64,000 nucleotides of DNA from Wenyingzhuangia sp. 2_MG-2023 (GTDB lineage Bacteria > Bacteroidota > Bacteroidia > Flavobacteriales > Flavobacteriaceae), in contig NZ_JAUOSB010000001.1 of assembly GCF_030548295.1 (NCBI RefSeq), positions 124,001 through 188,000 on the forward strand, in the 5' to 3' direction. The notes under the pieces are model-generated. The model did no database searches, was not told where the DNA came from, and saw nothing but the letters and a program-made list of their open reading frames with translations. Position 1 is the stretch's first letter. Each line of letters opens with the position of its first letter. A program made the translations under genes and the position numbers. This document shows, piece by piece, positions 1-9,065 of the stretch.

Positions 1-267
1 ATTATACAACTTAGTTATATGTGTGTTAAAATCGATCCTTACATTTTCAAAATCATACCCATCATATTTGATCAATCCGTTTGCTGTACCAATCCATAAA
101 AAGCCATAAGCATCCTGTTCTATTGTATTTACCGTATTCTGATTGAACCCTTCTAGATTAGAAAACTTTTCTATTCTTTGGGCATAAGAAGTATATATAT
201 TAAAAAACAAAATCATACTTAACTGAATAATAAGTATGATTTTATAGGAGTTTGTATTCTTAAGCAT
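1..267 (-). CDS. Hybrid two-component system sensor/regulator, N-terminal part (runs off the left edge)
   Basis: An open frame from an ATG at 267 runs to the window edge (89 codons). It begins with a hydrophobic signal or anchor segment ending in SYAQ, near residue 30. It continues with a ligand-binding propeller blade of the Reg_prop type: NTVNTIEQDAYGFLWIG followed by GLIKYDGYDFENV. This start is typical of Bacteroidetes hybrid two-component regulators, which place a periplasmic sugar-sensing propeller, a histidine kinase, a receiver and an AraC-type DNA-binding domain in one protein. The kinase and DNA-binding parts would lie outside the window, so the full architecture is inferred. Its position beside fucose genes and a polysaccharide locus makes it a candidate sensor for this island. 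Confidence 0.75.
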   Translation of the reverse strand, partial: MLKNTNSYKIILIIQLSMILFFNIYTSYAQRIEKFSNLEGFNQNTVNTIEQDAYGFLWIGTANGLIKYDGYDFENVRIDFNTHITKLYN

Positions 268-656
268 TTATTATAACGTTATAAAGGTGAAGATTACATA
301 TTTAAATGTAACTTTATATAAGTTCAACAAAAATAACTTCTATATTTTATCTTTAATATGTTTTTTGAAGATTTTATTTAATATTTTCAATATTCATCAA
401 CAAATTATTCTAATTTCTCAAACATCTCTTTGTTTACATAAAAAAAGAGCATTATTTGTTAGTGCTTGTAAAATTTACAGTTATCATTTGAACAAAGTTT
501 TTTAGATTATTTTTCTATTAATAAATTCTCTACTATTGATTTTTGTACTTTGTTTCTAATTGCCACAAACAACCTTTTTGCTAGGTTGTTAGACTTAGCT
601 AAAAGGTTGTTCTTCTTGTGTTCTTACTAAAATTTATAAATCTACTCTTAAAAAGA
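268..656. other. Intergenic stretch without a recognisable gene
   Basis: There is no convincing coding sequence here. The only open frame has low-complexity FKN/YIL-rich composition and no upstream signals. The notable structure is at 566-611, where AACAACCTTTT (568-578) can pair with AAAAGGTTGTT (601-611), or its first eight bases can pair with AGGTTGTT (583-590). The two hairpins are mutually exclusive. The stretch separates the sensor gene from the fucO remnant and probably contains the sensor promoter. Confidence 0.5.
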
Positions 657-830
657 TTACATAGCTAATTTGTAAATAGCAATACATTCTAATGTTACTT
701 CTCTAGAGTTACCATACCAACATCAGATGGTGCTTTTTAAACATTTCCTCAAAATCACCTTCTTTAGCATCTAATTTTCTTAGACCAGAAGGAATTTCAA
801 TAGCTTTTAATAATACGCTATGATAACTTA
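657..830 (-). pseudogene. Remnant of the C-terminus of an iron-containing alcohol dehydrogenase (lactaldehyde reductase, FucO-like)
   Basis: Minus-strand translation in three frame segments gives IEIPSGLRKLDAKEGDFEEM, then KAPSDVGMVTL, then EVTLECIAIYKLAM and a stop at 657-659. This follows the C-terminal pattern of group III iron alcohol dehydrogenases such as FucO (IPxxLRxxGVxxEDI, then NPREATLEDIVELY). Restoring one A in the A-run before the APSD segment and one A before the REVTLE segment gives one continuous frame. Only the last roughly 55 residues remain; the catalytic and metal-binding parts are gone. It lies directly downstream of the kinase, where a fuc operon often carries lactaldehyde reductase. 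The assignment rests on motif resemblance by eye. Confidence 0.6.
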
Positions 831-851
831 TAAATCTCCTTAGGAGATTAT

Positions 852-2162
852 CTATAAATAGTCTTTCATTAACAAAGCAGCCCCTAGTGCACTTTCATTT
901 TTACAGTTTGGTATTTTAACCTCTACTCCTTGTTTCATTTGGGCAATGAACTCAATAAACATTTCATTTCTATTAAACCCTCCAGAAACATAAATTTCTT
1001 TTAAAGCATTGTTCTGATCTAAAATCAAATCAATACCCGCAACAACCTTTTTACTTATTTCATATGTTAATTGATAATAAGCTTCCTTATAAGACGAAAA
1101 CTGAGATAAAAGACTTGGATTAGCCTCAAAATCAGTATCAATTCCTTCTGCTAAATACACTCTTTTACCTGTAGCAATTAACTCTTCACAATAAGATTTA
1201 TCTAATTCTAACTCTAAATGTGTATCAATATGCACATCAAAATAGGTAGCTAATGGTTCTAAATATACTTCATGAATACGACCTAAAAATTGCATAGATG
1301 ATTTTACCTGTTGCTTTTCTGGTGTCATAAAACACAAACAGTTATTGGTTAACTGGTGTTGTGTTAATTTTTCATGGCTATAAGGATTCATAGCAATAAT
1401 CCAAGTTCCTGTAGATAACAATACAAATTCTTTGTCATTACTATTTTGTAATACAGGAATAATAGACGAAGAACTATCATGCAAACCTGAACCTACAGCT
1501 ATTTTTTGACCGTTAATAGTTGACACTATTGCATCCTTACCATTACTTGGTTGAGGAAGTTTTATGTCTTTATCCTGAATCCATCGGTGATACTGCATGG
1601 TGTCAAAATCCCAAATTGCCGTATGTGCTCCAATAGATGTAAAATCCGCAGTTATTTTTTTGGTAAAAAGGTAACTTAAATACTGTGGATAATGTAAAAC
1701 AGCATCTACCCTATCCCAAAACTCTGGTTTTTCTTTTTGCAATCTTAGTATCTGAAGTCCAGCATTTAACATTCCGTAAGCAGGAGATGCCGTTTTTCTA
1801 GAAAACTCTTCTTTACCTCCATAAACCTCATAAAGTTCATTATACTCTTCTAAGTTTAATGGCTTTAAATAATTGTATAAAGGCGTAATTCTTTGCCCAT
1901 CCTTATCTAAATAGATAAGACTAGCTCCGTGAGTTGAGAAATTGATCGCTTTGATCGTGAATTCACCCTCTTCTTGTATTTTTTTTATTTCATTTTGAAT
2001 CCAATTTTCTATAGATTCAATATCATCACAAGGGTAACCATCTTCGTCAGATACTTCGTCAAATCTAGTTGCATTTCTGTATACTATATCAAACTCTTCA
2101 TTGAACAAGAGTATTTTTTTATTTGTTTTCCCTATATCGATTACAGCTATTACGTTCACCAT
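852..2162 (-). CDS. FGGY-family sugar kinase, probable L-fuculokinase
   Basis: The protein (about 436 residues) belongs to the FGGY carbohydrate kinases. It has the N-terminal phosphate-binding loop AVIDIGKTNKK near residue 6 and a C-terminal ATPase segment YVSGGFNRNEMF. The ATG at 2162 is preferred over the GTG one codon upstream. It is somewhat shorter than E. coli FucK or RhaK. Standing behind fucose isomerase and a class II aldolase, it most likely phosphorylates L-fuculose to L-fuculose 1-phosphate in the cytoplasm. L-rhamnulose or L-xylulose would be alternatives on family grounds. A strong hairpin lies between it and fucI, so its expression may be partly uncoupled from the upstream genes. 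Confidence 0.8.
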   Translation of the reverse strand: MVNVIAVIDIGKTNKKILLFNEEFDIVYRNATRFDEVSDEDGYPCDDIESIENWIQNEIKKIQEEGEFTIKAINFSTHGASLIYLDKDGQRITPLYNYLKPLNLEEYNELYEVYGGKEEFSRKTASPAYGMLNAGLQILRLQKEKPEFWDRVDAVLHYPQYLSYLFTKKITADFTSIGAHTAIWDFDTMQYHRWIQDKDIKLPQPSNGKDAIVSTINGQKIAVGSGLHDSSSSIIPVLQNSNDKEFVLLSTGTWIIAMNPYSHEKLTQHQLTNNCLCFMTPEKQQVKSSMQFLGRIHEVYLEPLATYFDVHIDTHLELELDKSYCEELIATGKRVYLAEGIDTDFEANPSLLSQFSSYKEAYYQLTYEISKKVVAGIDLILDQNNALKEIYVSGGFNRNEMFIEFIAQMKQGVEVKIPNCKNESALGAALLMKDYL

Positions 2163-2177
2163 CACAATTCAAAATTA

Positions 2178-2220
2178 AAAAAAGGTGTTTGATCCTTGTT
2201 TAAAAGGACCAAACACCTTT
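2178..2220 (-). terminator. Hairpin with T-run after fucI
   Basis: AAAGGTGTTTGATCCT (2181-2196) pairs with AGGACCAAACACCTTT (2205-2220), leaving one G-T pair. On the minus strand it is followed by a run of T. It sits between the fucI stop codon and the kinase start, so it should end or attenuate the aldolase-fucI transcript before the kinase. Confidence 0.75.
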
Positions 2221-2224
2221 TTAG

Positions 2225-4012
2225 TTATTCTTTAAATCCGTATAACGGACCATAATTTTTACAAGCTCTATAATCAGCCCCTTCTATTGCTTCTCCAAAT
2301 GCAGACCATGCACTAGGTCTAAACACGTCATCTTCACTAACATTATGCATGTTTACTGGAATACGTAACATAGCTGCTAAAGAAATTAAATCAGCACCAA
2401 TGTGTCCGTGAGAAATTGCTCCGTGATTTGCTCCCCACTTAGCCATTACCGTATAAACATCTTTAAAACAACCAGTTCCTGTAAGTCTTGGTACAAACCA
2501 TGTAGTTGGCCAAGTTGGGTTGGTTCTTTCATTTAAAATTTCGTGAACATCATCTGGCAACTCAACACTCCATCCTTCTACTATTTGTAAAACAGGTCCT
2601 AATCCTTTTACTAGGTTCAATCTACACATAGTAATAGGCATAGATCCTTTGGTTTTAAATTGAGAAGAGAAACCTCCACCTCTAAAGTATTCACCAATAG
2701 CTGCAGGCCATTTTGTATTGTCTAAACATTTTTGAACTTCCTCTTCAGTAATCTCCCAGAATGGTTTCATTGTAGGATTTCCTTCAGCATCTGTTTGTTC
2801 TGCTGTTGCATCTAAAGTTGTAGAACCAGAATTGATTAAGTGAATAATTCCATTCTCAGCAATTCCTGTTAATTTTTTACCTGTAACTCTTTCTACAGAC
2901 TCAGGACTCCAGTATGTACGTACATCAGAGAACAGTTGAGCTTTGTTGGTTAACAAGTGTCCAAACAACATAGAAATTGCATTTAAACAGTCATTTTCTG
3001 TAGCGAAAGTATATGCTTGACGAATTCCGTTCCAGTCAAAAGAAGAGTTTAAGATAGACTCCGTATAATCTGCATTTGGTTGATAATCTGTCCACTGACG
3101 TTGCCCTTGGAAACCTCCCATAATTGCATTTCTACCTTTAGACTCTTCACCGAATCCCATTTCTTTTAACTTAGGGTTTCCGTTCATTAAATCTTTACAG
3201 ATCAAAGTCATTTTTACAACTTTTTCCCACTCAGCATCTTTTACTTCTGCTGATTTTTGTGTTTCTGGAGTGTTGTAATCTTTTCCTTCTTTACAGTTTT
3301 CTTTTGTCCAAGCTAAAGCTTTTTCAAATTCATCGTGATCGTAAATACCTTCATCCATACGTCTTAAAAGCTCTACAGACTCTACAAACTCTGCTCTAAC
3401 TCCTAAGTAATCTTGTAAAAAGTTAACATCAACCATAGATCCTGCAATACCCATAGAACTATAACCTATAGATAAATAAGATTTACCGTTCATTTGAGCT
3501 ACAGCTAACGCTCCTTTTACAAATCGTAAGATTTTTTCAGAAACATCTTGAGGAATAGTTTGATCACCACCGTCTTGAACTTCTTTACCATAGATTCCAA
3601 AAGCTGGCAACCCTCTTTGAGAATAACCTGCCAATGCAGCTGCTAAATATACAGCCCCTGGTCTTTCTGTTCCATTGAATCCCCAAACTGCTTTAGGAGT
3701 TAACGGATCTGTATCCATAACCTCTGTTCCATAACACCAACATGGAGTTACTGTTAATGAAACCTCTACTCCTTCTCTTTTAAATTTATCTGCACAAGCT
3801 GCTGCATCTGCAACACCTCCAATAGTTGTATCTGCAATTACGCACTCTACTTTTTCTCCACTAGGAAAACGCAATGTTTCTTCAATTAGTTTTGCTGCAG
3901 CTTTAGCCATGTCCATTGTTTGAACTTCTAAAGACTCTCTAACTCCTAATTCACGTCCATCAATCACCGGACGAATTCCTACCTTTGGTAGTCTCCCAAT
4001 TAATCTACTCAT
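2225..4012 (-). CDS. fucI: L-fucose isomerase
   Basis: This cytoplasmic enzyme interconverts L-fucose and L-fuculose and needs a divalent metal. Its length, 595 residues, matches the family. The start [19 protein letters not shown] and the C-terminal block [18 protein letters not shown], which holds a conserved metal/active-site histidine, are characteristic of FucI. The ATG at 4012 lies 19 bp downstream of the aldolase stop codon, so the two are co-transcribed. The family also accepts D-arabinose, but the neighbouring fucose genes fix the likely substrate. L-galactose is not expected to be its main substrate because a separate oxidative operon serves that sugar. Confidence 0.95.
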   Translation of the reverse strand: MSRLIGRLPKVGIRPVIDGRELGVRESLEVQTMDMAKAAAKLIEETLRFPSGEKVECVIADTTIGGVADAAACADKFKREGVEVSLTVTPCWCYGTEVMDTDPLTPKAVWGFNGTERPGAVYLAAALAGYSQRGLPAFGIYGKEVQDGGDQTIPQDVSEKILRFVKGALAVAQMNGKSYLSIGYSSMGIAGSMVDVNFLQDYLGVRAEFVESVELLRRMDEGIYDHDEFEKALAWTKENCKEGKDYNTPETQKSAEVKDAEWEKVVKMTLICKDLMNGNPKLKEMGFGEESKGRNAIMGGFQGQRQWTDYQPNADYTESILNSSFDWNGIRQAYTFATENDCLNAISMLFGHLLTNKAQLFSDVRTYWSPESVERVTGKKLTGIAENGIIHLINSGSTTLDATAEQTDAEGNPTMKPFWEITEEEVQKCLDNTKWPAAIGEYFRGGGFSSQFKTKGSMPITMCRLNLVKGLGPVLQIVEGWSVELPDDVHEILNERTNPTWPTTWFVPRLTGTGCFKDVYTVMAKWGANHGAISHGHIGADLISLAAMLRIPVNMHNVSEDDVFRPSAWSAFGEAIEGADYRACKNYGPLYGFKE

Positions 4013-4031
4013 GATTATAATGCTTTTTTAT

Positions 4032-4826
4032 TTATATAAACTGCTCTAATTCTGTCAACTGCTCGTTAGACAATCCTGCTGGTTTAAATCCTGCTGCCCA
4101 ACATGTTAACAATAATTTAGCTCCTTTGTTTGACACATCTAAAAAGTCCCATGCTTTCTCTACATCTGGTGCAGTTGCAGTTGCCCCGTGCTTTTCCCAT
4201 AAAGAAACATTTCTTGTTTTAAAAGCCTCCATAGTAACCTCAGCCAATGCAGCAGTACTAGACAATGCATATGGTGTACAATGAACTCCTTTAGGTACAA
4301 ATACTCTTACCTCAGGACACATCATCCACAATTGTCTGTTTAATTCTTCTTCGTTATCAAACAACTCATGGTGACTCATACAGATCAATTCAATTGGGTG
4401 TGTATGTACAACCGCTAAGTTTTCAGGATTGTTTATAGAATTAAATAAATGGATACTTGCATGAGAAATTAATTCACACGTAGGTCCAAAATTCGGTCTT
4501 TTTCCACCCCATATAACCGAATAAGCACTTGCTTCTTCATTAATATAAAGAATACATGACACCTCTTCTATCATATCTACTAAATCTCTTAAATAACATC
4601 CAGTTCCTGTAATGTAAATTACAAAACCTGCACATCCTTTAGGAAAATCAAAAGGAACTTCTTCTCCAATTCCTTTAACCTCTTCTTTATCAAAAAAAGA
4701 TGTTAAGTTCATTGAGATATTTCCTGCGTTTCTTTCCGCCCATTCTCTTTGCCATAAATATCCTGCTACTTTAGATACTTTTTTCAACTCTGCTTGTACT
4801 TCTAATGGAAGTTTAATATTGCTCAT
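4032..4826 (-). CDS. Class II aldolase, probable L-fuculose-1-phosphate aldolase
   Basis: This is a zinc-dependent class II aldolase of the AraD/FucA/RhaD family. It splits a 1-phosphorylated 6-deoxyketose into DHAP and L-lactaldehyde. The zinc site appears as VVHTHPIELICMSHH near residue 139, with a further histidine in WEKHGATATAP near residue 212. At 264 residues it is closer in size to RhaD (about 274) than to E. coli FucA (about 215). Sequence type therefore suggests a RhaD-like enzyme, while the fucI neighbour suggests L-fuculose 1-phosphate as substrate. It is the first gene of the minus-strand fuc operon and is divergent from an AraC regulator. Confidence 0.85.
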   Translation of the reverse strand: MSNIKLPLEVQAELKKVSKVAGYLWQREWAERNAGNISMNLTSFFDKEEVKGIGEEVPFDFPKGCAGFVIYITGTGCYLRDLVDMIEEVSCILYINEEASAYSVIWGGKRPNFGPTCELISHASIHLFNSINNPENLAVVHTHPIELICMSHHELFDNEEELNRQLWMMCPEVRVFVPKGVHCTPYALSSTAALAEVTMEAFKTRNVSLWEKHGATATAPDVEKAWDFLDVSNKGAKLLLTCWAAGFKPAGLSNEQLTELEQFI

Positions 4827-4902
4827 GATATATTTTTTCTAAATTGTTATTTATTTTGTAAAATTAGAACGATAGGTTAGATTTATAGATATTTAAAACC
4901 TG

Positions 4903-4910
4903 TATATTTG
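4903..4910 (+). promoter_or_regulatory. -7 box of the araC-type regulator promoter
   Basis: TATATTTG matches the Bacteroidetes -7 consensus TAnnTTTG. Transcription would begin near 4917, which leaves a short leader before the ATG at 4934 and argues against the GTG at 4910 as the start codon. Confidence 0.55.
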
Positions 4911-4933
4911 TGTATAATTCAAACATTGCCAAT

Positions 4934-5836
4934 ATGAAATTTGTCCAAAACACAGAATTAGGAGATCCATCTGCTAACAAACAAAATTTTATAGATGTTA
5001 AATTAAAGCTGCTTTGCTGCCGTTACTGGTACTTGGATTTGTGGGATTGTCACGATATGATTTTTCCCTTTTGGAGACTGTACTGGAACAAGAATACCGG
5101 AGGACAATTAACCTTTCAGAAAAAAACGTATGAAATAGACCCTAACTATCTATACATTATATCTCCCTTTACTTCCTTTTCTACACAATTTTCAAAGAAT
5201 CACAAATACAGTTCTGGAATACATGTGGCTGGAAAAAATCTATCCGAAAGACACAATATTGATTATTATGAAAAACGTTCTCTAATTCACTTTTTCACAC
5301 ATTTTAATTTAGGAACTCCTTTTGACAATGTTTTTCCTGGAATTTTTAAAATTGAATTGACCGATTATTTAAAAGACAAACTAAACTACTTAACAGAAAG
5401 ACTAACTATTGAAAACCAAAACTTTAAACTCACCTTTAATTTAAAATTACAATCATTTGTAAGAGAAGCTATTTCTAACATAGGACCAGAGCTCTGGAAA
5501 ACCATTAACATTGACGATCGTGTATTATTTGTACATAGATATATTGAGGCTAATATTGATAAAAAACTAAGCAACACTCAGCTTGCAGGCCTCGTAAACA
5601 TGGCTCCAAATTCTTTCTCAAGACTCTTTAAAGAAGAGATGGACATTACATTACACAACTTTATTCAGAATAGAAAAATTGCAAAAGCTTGCGAATTATT
5701 TGAGCACTCAAACGCTACTATAGAAGACATCTCACACAACCTGGGCTTCTCAGACAGGTATCATTTCTCTAGAGTTTTTAAGACCATCACAGGTATTACA
5801 CCCGCCAGTTATAAGTCTGGAAAATACACATCATAG
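4934..5836 (+). CDS. AraC-family transcriptional regulator (fucose gene regulator candidate)
   Basis: The protein has about 300 residues. A variable N-terminal sugar-sensing domain is followed by a C-terminal double helix-turn-helix of the AraC/XylS type: LAGLVNMAPNSFSRLFKEEM, then IEDISHNLGFSDRYHFSRVF and the usual TGITPASYK ending. The ATG at 4934 is preferred because a good -7 box overlaps the upstream GTG. It is divergent from the aldolase-fucI operon and upstream of aldA, which suggests it senses L-fucose or a fucose metabolite and controls both sides. No membrane segment is visible. Confidence 0.85.
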   Translation: MKFVQNTELGDPSANKQNFIDVKLKLLCCRYWYLDLWDCHDMIFPFWRLYWNKNTGGQLTFQKKTYEIDPNYLYIISPFTSFSTQFSKNHKYSSGIHVAGKNLSERHNIDYYEKRSLIHFFTHFNLGTPFDNVFPGIFKIELTDYLKDKLNYLTERLTIENQNFKLTFNLKLQSFVREAISNIGPELWKTINIDDRVLFVHRYIEANIDKKLSNTQLAGLVNMAPNSFSRLFKEEMDITLHNFIQNRKIAKACELFEHSNATIEDISHNLGFSDRYHFSRVFKTITGITPASYKSGKYTS

Positions 5837-6017
5837 TTCCAACTAACTTAACCTTAAAACAGCTATTCCGTAAACTTTTCTTAATCAACAACACAAAAAA
5901 CAAATGTTTAAATTATACATAAAGTAGTTTGTTATAGATAAACACTAAACAGCATTGGTTATATAATTTTGAAACTCAACTATAATTTTTAAATTGAAGT
6001 CATTTTTAAACAATATT

Positions 6018-6025
6018 TAATTTTG
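6018..6025 (+). promoter_or_regulatory. -7 box upstream of aldA
   Basis: TAATTTTG fits TAnnTTTG. A TTG-containing -33-like element lies about 21 bp upstream near 5994. A second TAATTTTG occurs at 5964-5971, so start-site choice is uncertain. Confidence 0.45.
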
Positions 6026-6097
6026 TCTTTCCTTTATTAAAAATTAAACAATTTAGTCTTAAGAACACTATAACAACTATAACAATTTAACAACATT

Positions 6098-7537
6098 ATG
6101 AAAGAATTTAAGCAATACATTAATGGTAAGTTTGTAAACTCAACTTCTTCTGACGTTACAGAAGTATTAAACCCTTGTACTGAAGAAGTTATATCTATCA
6201 TTCCTGGAGGTTCTATTGCAGATGCTCAAGCTGCTGTTGATGCTGCATTTCACGCACAAAAAGACTGGAGAAAGCTAGCTGCAATTGAAAGAGCTAAATA
6301 CTTAAACCAGATGGCGGATATTATCCGTGACAACAGAGTGTTTTTAGCAGAAACTTTAGCTACTGAACAAGCAAAAGTAATGAGTTTAGCACAAGTTGAA
6401 ATTGATGTTACTGCAGAGTACTTTGACTATAGCGCTGCATGGGCAAGAAGAATTGAAGGAGAAATTATCCAAAGTGATAATCAAAAAGAACACTTATTCT
6501 TACACAAAATGCCTATTGGAGTTGCTGTTGGTATTTTACCTTGGAACTTCCCATTCTTTGTAATGGCAAGAAAAATGGCTCCGGCTTTGGTTACAGGAAA
6601 CACAAGTGTAATTAAACCAAGTTGTATTGCTCCAAATACTGTTTTAGAATTCTTTAAATTAATTGAGAAAATTAATTTACCTGCAGGTGTAATTAACTAC
6701 GTATGTGGACATGGTGCAACTGTTGGTAACTCTTTAAGTAGTAATTCAAAAACAGGAATCGTTAGTTTAACTGGTTCTGTATTTGCTGGACAAAAAGTTA
6801 TGGAAGCTGCTGCTCTAAATATTACTAAGGTGTCTTTAGAATTAGGTGGTAAAGCTCCTGCAATTGTATGTGCTGATGCTGATTTAGAATTAGCAGCTAC
6901 TGCTGTTGTAAACTCTAGAATTAATTTTAGTGGACAAATTTGTAACTGTGCAGAAAGATTATATGTAGAAGAGTCTATCCATGACCAATTCTTAGATATG
7001 TTGAAAGAAAAAATGTCTGCTGTAAAAGTAGAAGACGCTTTTTCTGAAAACAACCCAGACATGAGTGCTCAAGTATCTAAAATGCAATTAGACAAAATTG
7101 CAGAAATGGTAGAGTTCGCTAAGAAAGAAGGTGCCGAAGTAATTGTAGGTGGTGGTAAAGATGGATCTAAAGATAAAGGATACTATTTCCAACCAACATT
7201 ATTAACTAACGTTAATAACAATATGCAAATTGCAAGAGATGAAATTTTTGGACCTGTTTTACCTGTAATGACATTCTCTACTTTGGACGAAGCTATTGCA
7301 ATGGCAAACGACTGTGAATACGGTTTAACATCTTCTATTTTCTCTGAAAACTATAACAAAATTATGCATGCATCTATGGAGTTAGAGTTTGGTGAAACTT
7401 ACGTAAACAGACAACACTTTGAAGCAATTCAAGGATTCCACGCTGGTTGGAAAAAATCTGGTATCGGTGGAGCTGATGGTAAACACGGTATGGAAGAATA
7501 CTTACAAACAAAAGTTGTATACTCTCAATACAGATAA
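6098..7537 (+). CDS. aldA: Lactaldehyde dehydrogenase (NAD-dependent aldehyde dehydrogenase)
   Basis: This soluble enzyme oxidises L-lactaldehyde to L-lactate. Its 479 residues match E. coli AldA. The family signatures are present: PWNFPFFVMARK for cofactor binding near residue 147, the general-base glutamate in SLELGGKAPA near residue 249, and the catalytic cysteine in FSGQICNCAERLY near residue 283. It follows an AraC regulator, precedes FucP and lies close to fucI and the aldolase. It therefore handles the lactaldehyde released from fuculose 1-phosphate. A hairpin terminator follows it. With fucO reduced to a remnant, oxidation appears to be the only lactaldehyde outlet seen here. Confidence 0.9.
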   Translation: MKEFKQYINGKFVNSTSSDVTEVLNPCTEEVISIIPGGSIADAQAAVDAAFHAQKDWRKLAAIERAKYLNQMADIIRDNRVFLAETLATEQAKVMSLAQVEIDVTAEYFDYSAAWARRIEGEIIQSDNQKEHLFLHKMPIGVAVGILPWNFPFFVMARKMAPALVTGNTSVIKPSCIAPNTVLEFFKLIEKINLPAGVINYVCGHGATVGNSLSSNSKTGIVSLTGSVFAGQKVMEAAALNITKVSLELGGKAPAIVCADADLELAATAVVNSRINFSGQICNCAERLYVEESIHDQFLDMLKEKMSAVKVEDAFSENNPDMSAQVSKMQLDKIAEMVEFAKKEGAEVIVGGGKDGSKDKGYYFQPTLLTNVNNNMQIARDEIFGPVLPVMTFSTLDEAIAMANDCEYGLTSSIFSENYNKIMHASMELEFGETYVNRQHFEAIQGFHAGWKKSGIGGADGKHGMEEYLQTKVVYSQYR

Positions 7538-7560
7538 TTTAAAGTAACTATTTAAATAAA

Positions 7561-7596
7561 AACACTATAGTTTACAAAAGCTATAGTGTTTTTTTT
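7561..7596 (+). terminator. Rho-independent terminator after aldA
   Basis: AACACTATAG (7561-7570) pairs perfectly with CTATAGTGTT (7581-7590), followed by a T-run to 7596. It separates aldA from the fucP permease gene. Confidence 0.8.
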
Positions 7597-7648
7597 AAAA
7601 ATTCAATAATAGCACATAAGTGCATTCATCTATTAACTATTCTTTACT

Positions 7649-8950
7649 ATGAACAGCCAACAAAAAATACCTGTAGTTTCTAAAGAGGTTTTATTTCCTT
7701 TTATATTAATTACTTCATTATTCGCTTTATGGGGTTTTGCGAATGATATTACCAATCCTATGGTAGCTGCCTTTGCAACCGTTATGGAAATATCTACAGC
7801 AAAAGCTGCATTGGTACAATTAGCCTTTTATGGCGGTTATGCTACTATGGCTATTCCTGCAGCTTTGTTTGTTAGAAATTATAGCTATAAGAAAGGAATT
7901 CTTTTAGGTTTAGCTTTGTACGCTATTGGTGCATTATTGTTTTATCCTGCTGCACAATTTGAAATGTTTGGATTCTTTTTATTATCACTATACATTTTAA
8001 CATTTGGATTGGCTTTTTTAGAAACAACAGCAAATCCATATATATTATCTATGGGTGATGAACGTACAGCTACACAACGTTTAAACCTTGCTCAAGCTTT
8101 CAACCCTATCGGGTCTTTATTTGGAATGTTTGTCGCTTCTAAATTTATTTTAACCGCATTAGATTCTGACAAAAGAAACGAAATGGGTGAATTGATTTTC
8201 ACAAAACTAGATGAGGTTCAAAAAGTAGTAATTAGAACACACGATTTAGGAATTATTAGAAACCCATACGTAATACTTGGTGGGGTTGTAATCCTTATGT
8301 TTATTGTAATTCTTGTTTCTAAAATGCCAAAAAGAGATATTACTACTAAATACGGACCTGCTGCAGATTCATTCAAAAGACTTTTCAAAAACGGAAAATA
8401 TAGAGAAGGAGTACTTGCTCAATTGTTTTATGTTGCTGCACAAATTATGTGTTGGACATTTATTATTCAATATGCTGACAACTTAGGTATCTCTAAATCT
8501 ACGGCACAAAACTATAACATTATTGCAATGTCTATCTTTTTAGGTAGTAGATTTGTTTCTACTTTCTTAATGAAATACATCAACTCTAAAAAATTATTGA
8601 CCATTTTTGCAATTGGTGCTATGATTACTATGCTAGGAGTTATTTTTATAGAAGGAACCTTAGGATTGTATTCCTTAGTAGCAACGTCTGCTTTTATGTC
8701 TTTAATGTTTCCTACCATATATGGTATTGCCTTAAACGGTCTTTCTGCAGAAGATTCAGCACTTGGTGCTGCCGGATTGGTAATGGCTATTGTAGGTGGA
8801 GCTTTAATGCCTATTTTACAAGGGATGATTATTGACATGGGAACTATCGGATCATTTGCTTCTGTAAACATATCTTTCTTTTTACCTTTTATTTGTTTCT
8901 GTTTTATTGCTTTTTATGGTTATAGAACTTTAAAGATTCATAGCAATTAA
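7649..8950 (+). CDS. fucP: FucP-type L-fucose:proton symporter (MFS)
   Basis: This inner-membrane permease of the major facilitator superfamily, FucP group, has 433 residues and a pattern compatible with 12 transmembrane segments. The characteristic start SLFALWGFANDITNPM holds the substrate-channel asparagine/aspartate region. LAFLETTANPYIL and RLNLAQAFNPIGSLFG are FucP-group signatures. It lies between aldA and a second AraC regulator and would import L-fucose. A paralogue at 11746-13083 belongs to the L-galactose operon. Specificity of the two cannot be separated by reading alone. Confidence 0.88.
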   Translation: MNSQQKIPVVSKEVLFPFILITSLFALWGFANDITNPMVAAFATVMEISTAKAALVQLAFYGGYATMAIPAALFVRNYSYKKGILLGLALYAIGALLFYPAAQFEMFGFFLLSLYILTFGLAFLETTANPYILSMGDERTATQRLNLAQAFNPIGSLFGMFVASKFILTALDSDKRNEMGELIFTKLDEVQKVVIRTHDLGIIRNPYVILGGVVILMFIVILVSKMPKRDITTKYGPAADSFKRLFKNGKYREGVLAQLFYVAAQIMCWTFIIQYADNLGISKSTAQNYNIIAMSIFLGSRFVSTFLMKYINSKKLLTIFAIGAMITMLGVIFIEGTLGLYSLVATSAFMSLMFPTIYGIALNGLSAEDSALGAAGLVMAIVGGALMPILQGMIIDMGTIGSFASVNISFFLPFICFCFIAFYGYRTLKIHSN

Positions 8951-8977
8951 GAAATACATCTGATATTATATTACCTT

Positions 8978-9013
8978 ATAGGCTAATAGTTCTTTCATGA
9001 ATTATTAGCCTAT
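8978..9013 (+). terminator. Probable terminator hairpin after fucP
   Basis: ATAGGCTAATA (8978-8988) pairs perfectly with TATTAGCCTAT (9003-9013) around a 14-base loop. The downstream sequence is A/T-rich but lacks a clean T-run, so termination may be partial. Confidence 0.55.
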
Positions 9014-9065
9014 ATTTATATATAGTATTTTTAGTTCCTAAAATCTTAAACTCTAATACCGAATT

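Noticed and set aside
287-505. Open frame of 72 codons on the plus strand
   Set aside because: Low-complexity composition, no signal or domain, no ribosome binding context; it lies in the intergenic gap.
6697-7062. Open frame of 121 codons on the minus strand inside aldA
   Set aside because: It is antisense to a well-supported dehydrogenase gene, with composition explained by the sense codons.
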